From Apteryx mantelli (Eukaryota; Chordata; Aves; Apterygiformes; Apterygidae), in contig NC_089979.1 of NCBI RefSeq assembly GCF_036417845.1, positions 117,895,415 through 117,959,414 on the forward strand: a stretch of 64,000 bases of DNA, read 5' to 3'. The notes beneath the pieces were generated by a model. It saw nothing but the letters and a program-made list of their open reading frames with translations, ran no database searches and had not been told where the DNA came from. The position numbers and the translations under genes are program-made. Shown here piece by piece: positions 1 through 11,300 of the stretch (its first letter is position 1; every line of letters begins with the position of its first letter).

Positions 1-1651
1 AACCTCCCAGATCTTGGATGAGTTTCCTAGCCAAAGGCTGTCATCTAAAAACACCTCCATTTCTTCCACGGTATATGAACCTACTCTGACCTTTTTCTCC
101 CTCCCTCCCACCTGAATACATACAAATTCAACCCAAAGTCACAGTGTGTCAGATCAGCAAAATTTTGTTTGAACTAATTGTATCAAAAAAACAGTGCTAG
201 AGTGATAATGTGTTAGGGAAGTCCTGCAAAGCAGCTGCCAGTGTTTTAGCTGGATTCTCTAAATGCTCTGTTATTCCAAGAGGCATTGAAAGGAAAATAA
301 ATATACGTACGAAGAGTTACTAAAAAGGAAAGCGGGGGGGGGGGGGGGGAATCAAACTGTGCGGTATTAACTTCTCCATATGAAAGCAGGGTTTACTTCT
401 TCCCACAAGTCAAAGACCAGCTTCAGACTAACCCAGTCACTACCCTCATTAAGACTCAAGATGGGTTTGGCTTGCAAGGGCCTGCACCCACACTTAGCTG
501 CTTTAGCCTCCGAAAAGGGTGGCTGTGTGCAAACTGGGACTTCCCTAACTGCCCAACCACACACAGAAATCGTTTGGGAAAAGTACTAGTTGCAACAGGC
601 CAAATTCAAGCCAGCAAACGCTCTAGTAGCTTACTAGTGTGGAAAATTTTATTCCAGCACCCAGGGAATCCTTGAATTTAAAAACGCAAATGCAGCCAGA
701 AACTGCCATATACAACAGCTAAACTGATTTATGTGAAAGAACAAAAAGAACTGCTAGCATTTAATTTGTGATGACTTGGTTCTGATTTTGCAAGTGGTAG
801 TAAAGTGAACTCTCTTCCCTTTCACATTTGACAGTTGAAATTTTTTCTTTACAACCTAGTTAACGGAATTGGGGGACAGCTTCCCTCAGAGATTTAGAAA
901 AAAAAAATCATTGTTTTATTCTTTTGAAAAAGTATTGTATTTTTAATGTCTACCATCACAGCTATCAATAAATTACTGTTAGAACAAAACAACTGAGATA
1001 CAGTTGTTATAATCAGTAAATATTATAACATAGGGGAATTGGATGCAAGATCAAAGTCAGGATTAGAAATTAACAGAAATCATACACTTGCCAGTGAAGG
1101 TAATGATGGTTCCAAATTTGAGTCCAAAACAGAAAAACATGGATCTGAATATAAAGTTTTCACCTATTTTGTCAGAATACATAAGCATGAGACAAAGCAC
1201 TTAGAATGGATTTTAAAAATATTTAAATAAAATCAAAAATCTAGCAGTGTTAAAACTGTCATGAAAACTATGCCAATTTTTTAAGTAATAAACAATGACC
1301 ACTCATAATAAATCTAAAAAGCTAGCAGCTAGCTAAAGTGACAATAAAAAGCCCCAAATTGTCCCAAGTTTCCCCATAAACAGTATATAAGCAAGCAGTC
1401 TTTGGGTTGCTCTGCCATAATAGCTCATTTTCCAAAAAACGCAACTTTTAAAATGTTTTTTTTAACTAAAAAACAAATCCTCAAAATTTTAGATGGATTT
1501 ATTGTATTATTTATTATATATTATGGTTATATTTATTATAACCAGAACTTAAAATTGCAACCCCTCTGCTTAGCCTACTTTACTGATCTATCAAGATAAC
1601 ATAAACATGCCAGAAAAATCAGTCCTGAAATTCAAGTCAATTCAGAACTGT
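1..1651. other. AT-rich DNA downstream of PDCD6IP, no gene seen
   Basis: This stretch contains a 16-base G run (334-349), a further minus-strand AATAAA at 915-920 and two more around 1510-1537, and otherwise unremarkable AT-rich sequence. Short open frames show no recognisable protein. If the later hexamers are used, part of this stretch would still be PDCD6IP 3' UTR. Confidence 0.5.
334..349. repeat. G16 homopolymer
   Basis: Sixteen consecutive G, read directly. It is one of at least six long G runs in the window (others at 18382, 35451, 57591, 58823 and 62044). Confidence 0.9.
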
Positions 1652-1676
1652 ACACACACACACACACACACACACA
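1652..1676. repeat. (AC)12 microsatellite
   Basis: Twelve uninterrupted AC dinucleotides plus an A, read directly. In the PDCD6IP transcript sense this is a GT/GU repeat just beyond the poly(A) signal cluster. Confidence 0.95.
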
Positions 1677-1699
1677 AAAACACAAGCACATCACTCAAC

Positions 1700-4600
1700 T
1701 AATTGAAAGAAAAGCTTTATTTTATTTATTTATTAAGAATTTTTGTACTTTTTCCAGGTGCCTAGCAATTGGTGACATTGCTTCAGAATGTCCAGGCCCA
1801 AATACTGCCTCAACATACTTTGAAAAAGCAATGGAGTCCTCTCTGCATAATTTGGACTAGATCATGCAGATCAGCCCTAAAAGCACTCAAAAGAATTTCT
1901 ATAACCTATTTGGGGAGATAGTAAAAGAAACTTCATTAGTTGGCAACGTAGAAATTAGTGGTCAGGACAGAGATAACTTTCCACATTATCTGGAGCCACA
2001 TTAAAAAGAAAAAATAAATGTTAAGAAATTGTGGATTGAGGAAAGACCTACCGCCCCCACAAGAGTTTGGTGTTTCACTGATATTCCATAACAGTTTGCT
2101 CCGTAAAACTTCCATAAGAAAAGCGAGGCAAAAATAAACGTTTGACTCCAAAGCCTCTGAAGGGACATGACAGCAGACTTTTATTCATGGAGTAAGTGCA
2201 ACAAATGTGATAGTATCTAGTCTCTTAAAAATCAACTCTGCAGAGTGCTCTCGGGGCCCATTTATCCGCTGTGGCAAGTTAACTTACCTGTGCCCTTTCA
2301 AGCCTTTAACCCCCTTGCCCAGGGTACCCGCGCTACTGTTAGTCATATGAAAGCCAGCGTAACAAGAGTTCATGAAAACTAACTCTGACTCAAACTTTCT
2401 GAAGGCAAAAGGACCTCACTATTTCCTCCTTGTATAATCAAAGGGAAACACCCTCCACCAACTCAGGGTATAAACACTACTGACAGGATTTAAACATGAC
2501 TGTTATTATAGGGCAGTAGCTGTACGGTAAAGCAACTGCATTGACATAGGCTACCGGTCCGCACAGCAGCCGATGCACTAAGCGCATTCGGCACAGCGTA
2601 ACTGCTTGGGGGGCCCGTAACTCGTCGCCACCCTTTGCAAAGGAGCCCTTGTCTGAAGCCAAAGCACTGAAGAGAGAAGTCATGAAATCAGGTTTTCTAA
2701 CTGATTTTTTTTAATAAACTATAGAAGAACAAGTTAACATTTCAACCAAAGTCATGACAGCTGCATGCTTAAAAGTAGATACATACAAATCTCTGGATTT
2801 TTCTGCTCTCTTTTTAGAAAAGAAAAGAAGTCAAAAAAAGATCATGTGAAAGCTGAATGCAATGCATAGATTTCTATACACATTCAAATAACAGCAGACC
2901 AAAACAAGCAGTAACTTAACTGAAAAATGTTTTAACAGCAATTTAAGATCTATGAAATTTTAATAGGAAGTTTCAATTCTAGTAATCTTTATGCCAAACA
3001 AGTTACATTTTTATACTGTATTTAAACAAGTTTTATAGATGGAGACACTAGAAGCAAACTTGCCTATACAACAGCCCAAAATCTAAAGGCCCTAAGGTAG
3101 CAGAAATTAGAATTTAGGAGGCTGCCTTCGCACTGGCACTTGCTCACATTGACACAGTGGAGTTAGTGGAAATCTATTGTTTTTCCAGTTAGAGTAAGAT
3201 CAGGTTCTGATTGCTGGTTCAAAACAATTACCTAAATTTTGCTCATTGTCCTTGCTTGTATCTTATATATTATCGTTATTAGGGAAAAAATTGGGGAAAG
3301 GGGTTCCTGTCCCTCCCCATTCAGACATGCTTATAGAGAAATGCGAAGCACCTATCCTTGAGCATTGCTGTATCTATAGGGCTGCGTTCCCCGACTTCAT
3401 CCCATACCCCACATCACCAAGCTTCTACGGGGTTAGTAGATCTGCTTAGAATTGGATTTTCACATTATATGTTTCTATGAGTGATGCTTACTTTTCACCT
3501 TTTTTATCTGTTTTTTCTTCAGGGATGGAGGAGTATTAAAGACGGGTAGTCTTCACAAAGTAATGGGAGCGATCGCATACAGCAAGAAGGACTTGAGATG
3601 GAAAGGAAGGAGCTCATATGGATATATATGTTGCTTTCTTTAAGTGGAAAAGCATTCAAGATCCAGTGAGTTTTCCACTCATGCTACAATAACTGCCACC
3701 CTCTAAACCCCTACATTAAAACACACCTTGATATTTTAATCAGGCACTTAAATAGAGAGGGAGGGAGAAAAAAAAAAGTGACATTTAACATAGCCATTTG
3801 GATGGCTATTCTGTAAGACCAGAATATCTTGTGTAAAGCAATTGGGGAAGTGGGGGAACCTGCTCTACAGCACCAAATAAGTCATGTAAAGGGCTAAAGG
3901 AATACAGAGTCACTTACTAGACAAGCATGTAGAAAAATGACAAAAAGATGTTTAGCAAATATTTGGTAGAAGCTATTAACCACAAACTTACATTCTTCAC
4001 TATCTAATGCAAAATGTAGTGCAACATTATTAATTCCTTGAGAAGATGGATCCAAAAGTAAATATTCAACATTTTTAATTTACAAGAAGAAATTTTTTTC
4101 CACAAAAAAAAAAAAAAATTCACTGATAACAAGCTCCCTGAGGGGAATGCATTGTTTTGAGCTCATTTCAAGGGAGAGGAAAAAAAAAATCATTTAAAAA
4201 CAATCTGAAAAGCTCCAACAGTCACTAGTTTCCCTATTTTGAGCCATTACAAATTTATAAGCAACTTTTCTTTGGAAAAAGTGGGTTATATCAACCAGTC
4301 ACTGGTCCTGTAAGAGGAATGCACAGTAAATGGCTTGATCTCTCTTCTTTAAGCAGTATTCTGGAGATGAAACTGTTCCTTAAAAACAGTAATGAACATC
4401 TTTTAGTCCAATACACTTCAAAGTTATAGGAAAATTCTACCCACAAGACCTCATCTACCAACATTTAAAAGGCTTATTACAAACGCTGCCACAGACACAC
4501 AAAATTGAAGAAAAGAGGTGAAAATTCAGTTGTAAGGTTAAGCATTTGAGAAATTACTTGTATGTTATGGTCAAGTGCAAGTCAAGGGACAAATGAAGAA

Positions 4601-5150
4601 AAAAAAAGAAAACAGACACAAAATACATCTTACGGCAATGAGAATGCAAAGTGTTTAAACTGTTCTTATGGAATTTATTTTTTTTTTTACTGATGATTTA
4701 CAAGGCCTTGATTATTAGACAAAATAGCATATCTTAACTAACCTCAGGGAAAAAAATGATAAAATATAGAAGGAAATGATATATAGTTTCATAGAATATA
4801 TCATACCCAGTGCACGCACCGCTTCAGTTTTTCTCATCAGATCCCAACCATTATTTATAGGATTTTTGCAAAGAAATATTTTGATCTAGTCAAAGTGTAA
4901 TGTACAGTTTCAGACCACTGAATTAGGCTCTAATTCTGACATGATCCTACAGTCTGTACTGCTGCAGCAGATCTTCCAAAGTTTTTAGTGTAATCAAAAA
5001 CTGATCTAGACATTTTTGAGCAGTTAACAATAGACAAGAGTTATACACTGCAAACAGTTCAGTATGATACATTAACTGGAGCTAAAGTTCTAGCACGCTT
5101 ATTGCAAATTTCTCCCAAATTTTAACAAGCAAAGTTTCTTTGCAAATACA
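1700..5150 (-). other. PDCD6IP: Likely PDCD6IP 3' untranslated region
   Basis: This is non-coding DNA directly downstream of the PDCD6IP stop codon in transcript sense, AT-rich with no reading frame worth naming. The far end is inferred from the AATAAA cluster at 1716-1734. Earlier single hexamers (AATAAA on the minus strand at 4674-4679 and 2180-2185) could give shorter transcripts. A CpG-containing, GC-richer patch sits at about 2230-2690. No transcript data are available, so the extent is a guess. Confidence 0.5.
1716..1734 (-). terminator. Cluster of overlapping poly(A) signals
   Basis: The plus-strand T/A repeat here gives four overlapping AATAAA hexamers on the minus strand. About 40-80 nt further downstream in transcript sense lies a (GT)12 tract (plus-strand AC repeat at 1652-1676), which could act as the GU-rich downstream element recognised by CstF. 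Signal and downstream element together make this the best candidate PDCD6IP cleavage site, expected around 1690-1705. Confidence 0.5.
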
Positions 5151-5319
5151 TTATTGCTGGGGATAATAAGGCTGTTGAGGAAAAGGGTATCCAGGTTGTT
5201 GAGGTCCTGGATATGGTGCTTGTCCAGGGCTTTGATACACAGGTGAAGGTGCATACGGCAGATTATACTGGCCATACATGTATGGATTATAGCCCATTGG
5301 CATTGGCATCTGGCAATAC
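5151..5319 (-). CDS. PDCD6IP: PDCD6IP coding exon 18 with stop codon
   Basis: This exon completes Gly819 and encodes [20 protein letters not shown] through PYYPQQ, then TAA (residues 820-874). It is the Tyr/Pro/Gln-rich C-terminus typical of ALIX. The acceptor is TTCATGCAG|GTA, preceded by an A/G- and C-rich tract. The exon continues into the 3' UTR. Confidence 0.96.
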
Positions 5320-8300
5320 CTGCATGAAAAGAAAAAAAAAGAAAAAAAAAGACCCCCCCCCACAAAACAATTAGTACCCAAACACTGATGTTCATTATTT
5401 GCAAAAACAGGTAACTCATTAATAGACACAAAAAGACACAGAATCACTACATATGTAGCAGAAAATGTGGTAACTTTCAAGGATCAAATAGGAAAAAAGT
5501 GTTATAATGCATGGAACAAAAATGCAGACAGAAGGTGGAGGAAAGCAACTAGCTGGAACTAGAAGGACTGATCTAAATCAGTTCTTTTATGTTTAGAATT
5601 ATTGTACATATTTAACATTTTCAGAGTCTGCTACTGAAAGAGACTGCAGCTGCCTCCAATTCCTTGTGATGACTCCAGAATGATGAAGAAAAAGCATAAG
5701 CAAAGTGGAGTGCTACTCCACTGGAACTCATTCTGTATTTTTCATTGTCTCCATCATCATATGAAGATTTGGAAAATGACATAGGCCAACATTTATGAGA
5801 TAAGCAACACCAACTGACCATGCAAGGGCTGGCAACAGTCCACAAACCAAGGTTAGAAGAACCCATCTCCCTCCCCCTTAAAAAAACACAAATGTCCCAA
5901 CAGGACTTACATAATTAAAATTGAAAAATCATCATGCCTCAAGAACACTAAACACATCTTTGATTGTTACAATAAATGATTTAAATATGTCACATACAAC
6001 AAAACGAGTGCTTTTAGATTACAAGATAATGCATAATTATGTAAATGCTTGCATAGCTTACCCTGGGTAACCTGGATAAGTTGGGTAAGGAGGTCCCTGT
6101 GGCTGTGAGGGTGCAGTGCTTGCTGTAGGTGCACTGGCTGCTGGACTAGCAGCAGGAGCAGCAGGAGGAGCTGCAGCAGTGGCAGAGGCTGCTGATGTAG
6201 AAGAGGGACTGCTTGCTGCAGAAATTACAGGTGGTGGTGGCCGTGCTGGTGGCTGTGGTTTAGTCCCCTAAGAAGAGAAAGTGAATTAGGCTAGAGTTTC
6301 TACAGAGACTCTGTATTTATTTCATACAGATACTAATTCAAACATGCTAGAAAACAATAAGCTTTCCATTTCAAATCTATAAATTATGAACATCAACACT
6401 GAATGACACACCCCTGTGCAAATTTTTTAAGACTTTTCCCTCTATTTCACTTTAACACATTTCTAAATACACCAATACATTAAGAAGTGATATACACAAA
6501 TTATAAATTAGTGCAAGTTCCAAAGTACAGATGATCATCTGTTTTTAAACACACTGATTCTGCAGCATTTATTTACCACTATGGTTCTGGGTGCTGGAGT
6601 GGGAGTTGATGATGCAGCAGGCTTACTTCCTGCAGCTGGTGTAGCCTGATACGTTGGCAGAGGAATAGAGGGAGCACTGGGCTCCCTAGCAATGCTTTGT
6701 TGCAAGTCTCTATTAAAAAAAAAAAACAACAAAAAAACCATACAGTTTAGTTTAAGAATTTTTTGTTATACATTTTAGTAAACTGAGTTTAAAAAAAAAA
6801 AAAAGGAAATGAAAGACTAATCTAATATTTAAAACATAATCAATATGCTAGCTCACACTAAATTTGGAGTCCAAGTCACTTTCATGAGAGAAACAATCCT
6901 CTAGCCAATCCTTCAATTAACTGCTACAGGTATTTTCTAACAATGTCTTCTCTATGTTCCAACTCAATACTGGGTATAGTTCACAGAGTTAGCAAAAAGC
7001 TTTGGGAACAGAAATTATAGAGAAATCAGGACACTTTTAGCAACTTGGAAGTTTGCTAAGAACCTAAGGGATCCTTCAAGGCTAAGAAGAAGGATAAAAG
7101 TAAACTTCATGAATTTTGACATGTAAAGAGATGTTCAGATACAGAAGATAAGCAATTCCGTATTGCTTGTAGATTGCCCTAAATTAAATATTGCATACAT
7201 ATACCGTGTACCTAACAGAACAACAGAAAATTAGTTTGCTAGATAGCTTGCAATATCATTTATATCAGGGTAAACTATTGCTCCCCTCCCCCCCCCAAAA
7301 AAAGGGGGGGGCAAAAATCTGCAGGTCTCAGCACACCAGCTCTCAAATTTTCTATTGTGTCACCTCTACTGCTGGAATTACTAACGGAAACTATGGCAAG
7401 ATACAAGGAAGCTTTGGTACCATGCTGTATCTTCCAATTTTACAGTCATCTTTTCATGAAAACTCCTAGGAAGCAGTTCTAAGTTACATATTCAGAGGCT
7501 TGTAGTATATTTCTCAAAATAGAGATAAAGCTCAATATTTGAGATTTGGCAGATTCTTTAAAGACACTTTAGGAAACATTTAAAATTTATCAAACAGACT
7601 ATTTCACACAAAAATACGGTAGATAAGATACATAGCAAAAAGTTACAACTAGAACTTGATACCCAGCATTCTGAAACAAAACGCTGGGGAGACTGCCAAA
7701 GGTATACTGTCTAGTCAGAACCAAACTAAAGGCTCCTATTATATAGCACACAAGCGTGACCTCCAACCAGAGAGAACAAAACTGGCAGCCTTATTGGGAG
7801 AAAACAAACAAACAAAGCAAAAAACAAAACAAACAAACAAAAGAAATAAAAACAAGAACTTCCAAGTAAATTGTCCCTGCAGTTACTCTGCAGTGTCCCC
7901 AGGAAAGGCTGGCAGGGGGGAAAAACCACCAGAAGACAACACTGTCTTGATGCATTGTTATATATGTATATCTCAGCTATTTGTTGCAGATAGTGGATTA
8001 AATATTTAACATTGCATTATCCTGAAACCATCAAAAAAAGACTTACTATCTTAGAAAAAGGCATACTAAGTGATGGAATTAACAGAGTGATTTTCTTCTT
8101 AAAATTCAGCAGCAAAGATCAGTGGCTTATGGAACAGTGGTAATGTTCAAAAACTGAAGTATATTTTGACCACACAGTGACCAAACACATTAAATGCAAA
8201 GTTCTTAGAACATTGTCAGAAATATCCTTCCCACGAACTACTACGGCAAAATATCTCCAGCTTTAAATGAGATACCATCTAAACAAATACCTTCTCTTAG

Positions 8301-11300
8301 TGAAAATAGATAACTCTCAGCCTACTTGGTGGGGCAGGGGAGAATAGGAATCCACACACCTAGGGTGTAAATCTCAGGTGCTGAAAAATAATACCATGAA
8401 GGAAGGGAGAAAAAAGGCAAAAAAAGCAAACATTTTATTCACTCCACTTAAAACTATGGGTTGAGCATACAGAAAGATGCATTTGGTCAACGTGTACTTC
8501 CCAAATCTGATCATTTCACCTAACTTTGCTAGGAGTTTCATGTTGGTGAACAGTTAATACATGAAACAGTAAAAGGATATCAAGGCAAGATTCAGGTGAA
8601 TGTTATATCAGCAGTAAATCTACAGCTTTTCCAGTTTATCATTCAGTGTTAAAGTGAGATATTCATATCTAAGCCTCAGGCAGCCCACACCTTCCAACCC
8701 GCATGCATGTAAGAAGGGCAAGAGAGGTGGAAGGGGTTGTATACAGTTGCTAAGAATTAATTTACAAGCACAATGCCCAAATAAATAGAGCGGTTCTACA
8801 AAGGATATGGTTAAAAAAAAGGTAAGATTTGAGGGTTGAGCATTTGCTTCTTGACACAGCACGTGCACAGAATGACTGAAATTTAACCAACTAAAACTTC
8901 AGTAACAACCAGCCCTTTTTATGAAAGGTTGTGTGCTTTGCCGAGTAAGATCTATTAAAGGATAAGCCTTTTCAGATATACTTTCCTTTTAAGCTGAGAG
9001 CCTTAAAAAAAAAAAAGTGTTTGAAGCATACTATACTAGCCTGATCACATCTGGGGGACAACAGCAACCTAATACTATTTGCCCTTCATGTGAAGGACAA
9101 AAACTACTTCCCCTCCCTTCAGCAGCATAAGCAATCCACATAGTCTAAACAATAATAAATTAGATGAGATCAGACGACAGAGCAGATTTTAAGCGTTTCT
9201 TTTCCCTGCTGGGCACATGGGAGGCAATCATATGCTGAAGCATTTATCTGACTTTTGAAACCAAAATGACAGCAGGGAGAAAGTGGAAGAAATCAGAAGT
9301 TTCTCAAAGCAAAAAGAATAAAATAAAAGATTACTAGATACATGCTGAGAAGAACTGAGGGTGAAATTATGGTAAGAGGAAATAGATCCAGGCCAGACTG
9401 AACTGATATACGGGAATAGCAAAATAGAATTCCAAGGAGAATTCTCTATTTATTTCTTCTATTACTTTCGGTAGGGGTGTTAATATTTAAGGATCATATT
9501 TGTATTCTTCCTTTCTCATTTCATCAAGTAACATAATAAACTTGTCCCCAACTCCTCAGGTACAAATTTTTGATAAATACTTAATATTTTCTAAAATGCT
9601 TTAATAAAATACTGGACTCTTACTTAAGCAGTTCATCTCTTTCAGTCTTGCGAGCAAAGACAATGTCACTGCATTTGTTTTGGAATTTCAGAAGGATTTC
9701 TGTCAGCTCGTTGTAGAACTAGTGAAGAAAAAAATTGACATGCTCAGCCAATACTTTCAGACTCCATACTAGCATATTTATACATACTGACCCAGTTACA
9801 ATCATTATATTACTTCACTGCCCAGAACCCGCCATTCCAGTGGAAGCTTACTAATACAATTGTTCTTGTTTTCAAAACCACATATTAATCAGCTGATGTC
9901 CACACCTGTAATATCACACAACTGCACATAAATGTAATATTAAAAAAACATAATTTAAAACAGTTGAAAAAGTGTATTTGAAAACAGAACAAGACTCGAT
10001 AATTTTAATGATCTATTCATTTTTAAGTGTTTTTTTTAACTGCCTTCAGTCAGTTCCATGCATCTGATTTTTATAGACATTGCAGAATTTTGCTTTCTTT
10101 TTTCCTCTAGTGGTTGGTCTGTCAATAAACTAGCAGAAGTGCTTAATACAGAAACAATAAGACATTTTCAGAAACCCAGGTCAAAAAAAGTCAGCTAAAT
10201 AAAACTTTCCTGATCTCTCCTCATGTATGCAGTAGCACTATATAAAACAAACTTTGGAAAGTGACCAATTACCATGGGAGAACAGATGAAAGAATTCCTC
10301 TCATAAAATGTTGAATCTGTGCACTTCTGCATTAGTTACTCAGCTGTAATTAACACCCTTTCTTATTTTAATATAAACCAGTGTTCAGAAAAGCTTACTA
10401 TTCAGATAGGAACAAAAAAAAGTGTTTCATAGCTGTCAAAACAATCACAAAATTCAAGCAGCTCACTGTCCTCACTTCAATAGTAAAATCCAGAAGAATG
10501 TGCCTCTCATCTAGCACACCTGCAAAGTTCACTATGATTTATGATTCACATCTCATTGTGGAAGGAAAAAACATCCTTCCAATTTCTTAAGTATTACTGT
10601 ACCTTTGTGCCTTCTTTTAAATTGGCAACAAGTTCCACAAAGTTGTCATTTGCTACAGCTAAGTTCTTCAAAACTTCTTCTCTTAAATTAGATTCATTGT
10701 TCGATTGCTTCATCTTTGAGAATTCCTGATGCGCATTCTTAAAAGGAGGAAGGGAGAAAATGAGCAATGAAAATAATGCAACCTAGTTCCCTGTACGATT
10801 CGGCATCTACCGATTTTTCTCTTACTCATTCCTTCTATTCCTTTTTTCCAATATCTGTCTTTCCTCACCTTCCAGACACACACACTGTACCTTCCTGATA
10901 CCTGCTAATTACCAAGTGCGGTGGCTATTTCAGAACTACACATAATTAGCTGATGCCTACTGCCAGTCAGTTAATATATCTTCTCTGTTCTGGTCTGCCT
11001 CTAGCTAATTTCCAAGTTCATACTGCAGACTCTGTTTCAGAGGAGATACTAATTAGGGTCCCTCTCCTGTATTACCCTCCATTGATGTTCATAAAATAAT
11101 ACTGAGAGTTGGTATTTTAAAGATCTCTACCTCAAATTTGGTTAACGTCGGCAAGCTATAAGAGGACAGGGAAGTGGAAAACTGACAGAGAAAGGATGAT
11201 GTACATCTCATTTCCTTGAAAAACAGACTTAAAAGGCTACTTCAGCTGCCAGAAGCAGCCAAACTTGAACTTCAAGATACTCGAACATCAAAGAAATATC

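Larger units (their letters stand above)
6268..9623 (-). other. PDCD6IP introns 16 and 15
   Basis: Intron 16 is 6268-6576 (309 bp); intron 15 is 6710-9623 (2,914 bp); exon 16 lies between them. Intron 15 holds a C9-A7-G8 hairpin-forming tract at 7288-7311 and an A/C-rich low-complexity stretch at about 7801-7856. No gene or recognisable transposon was seen. Confidence 0.9.
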
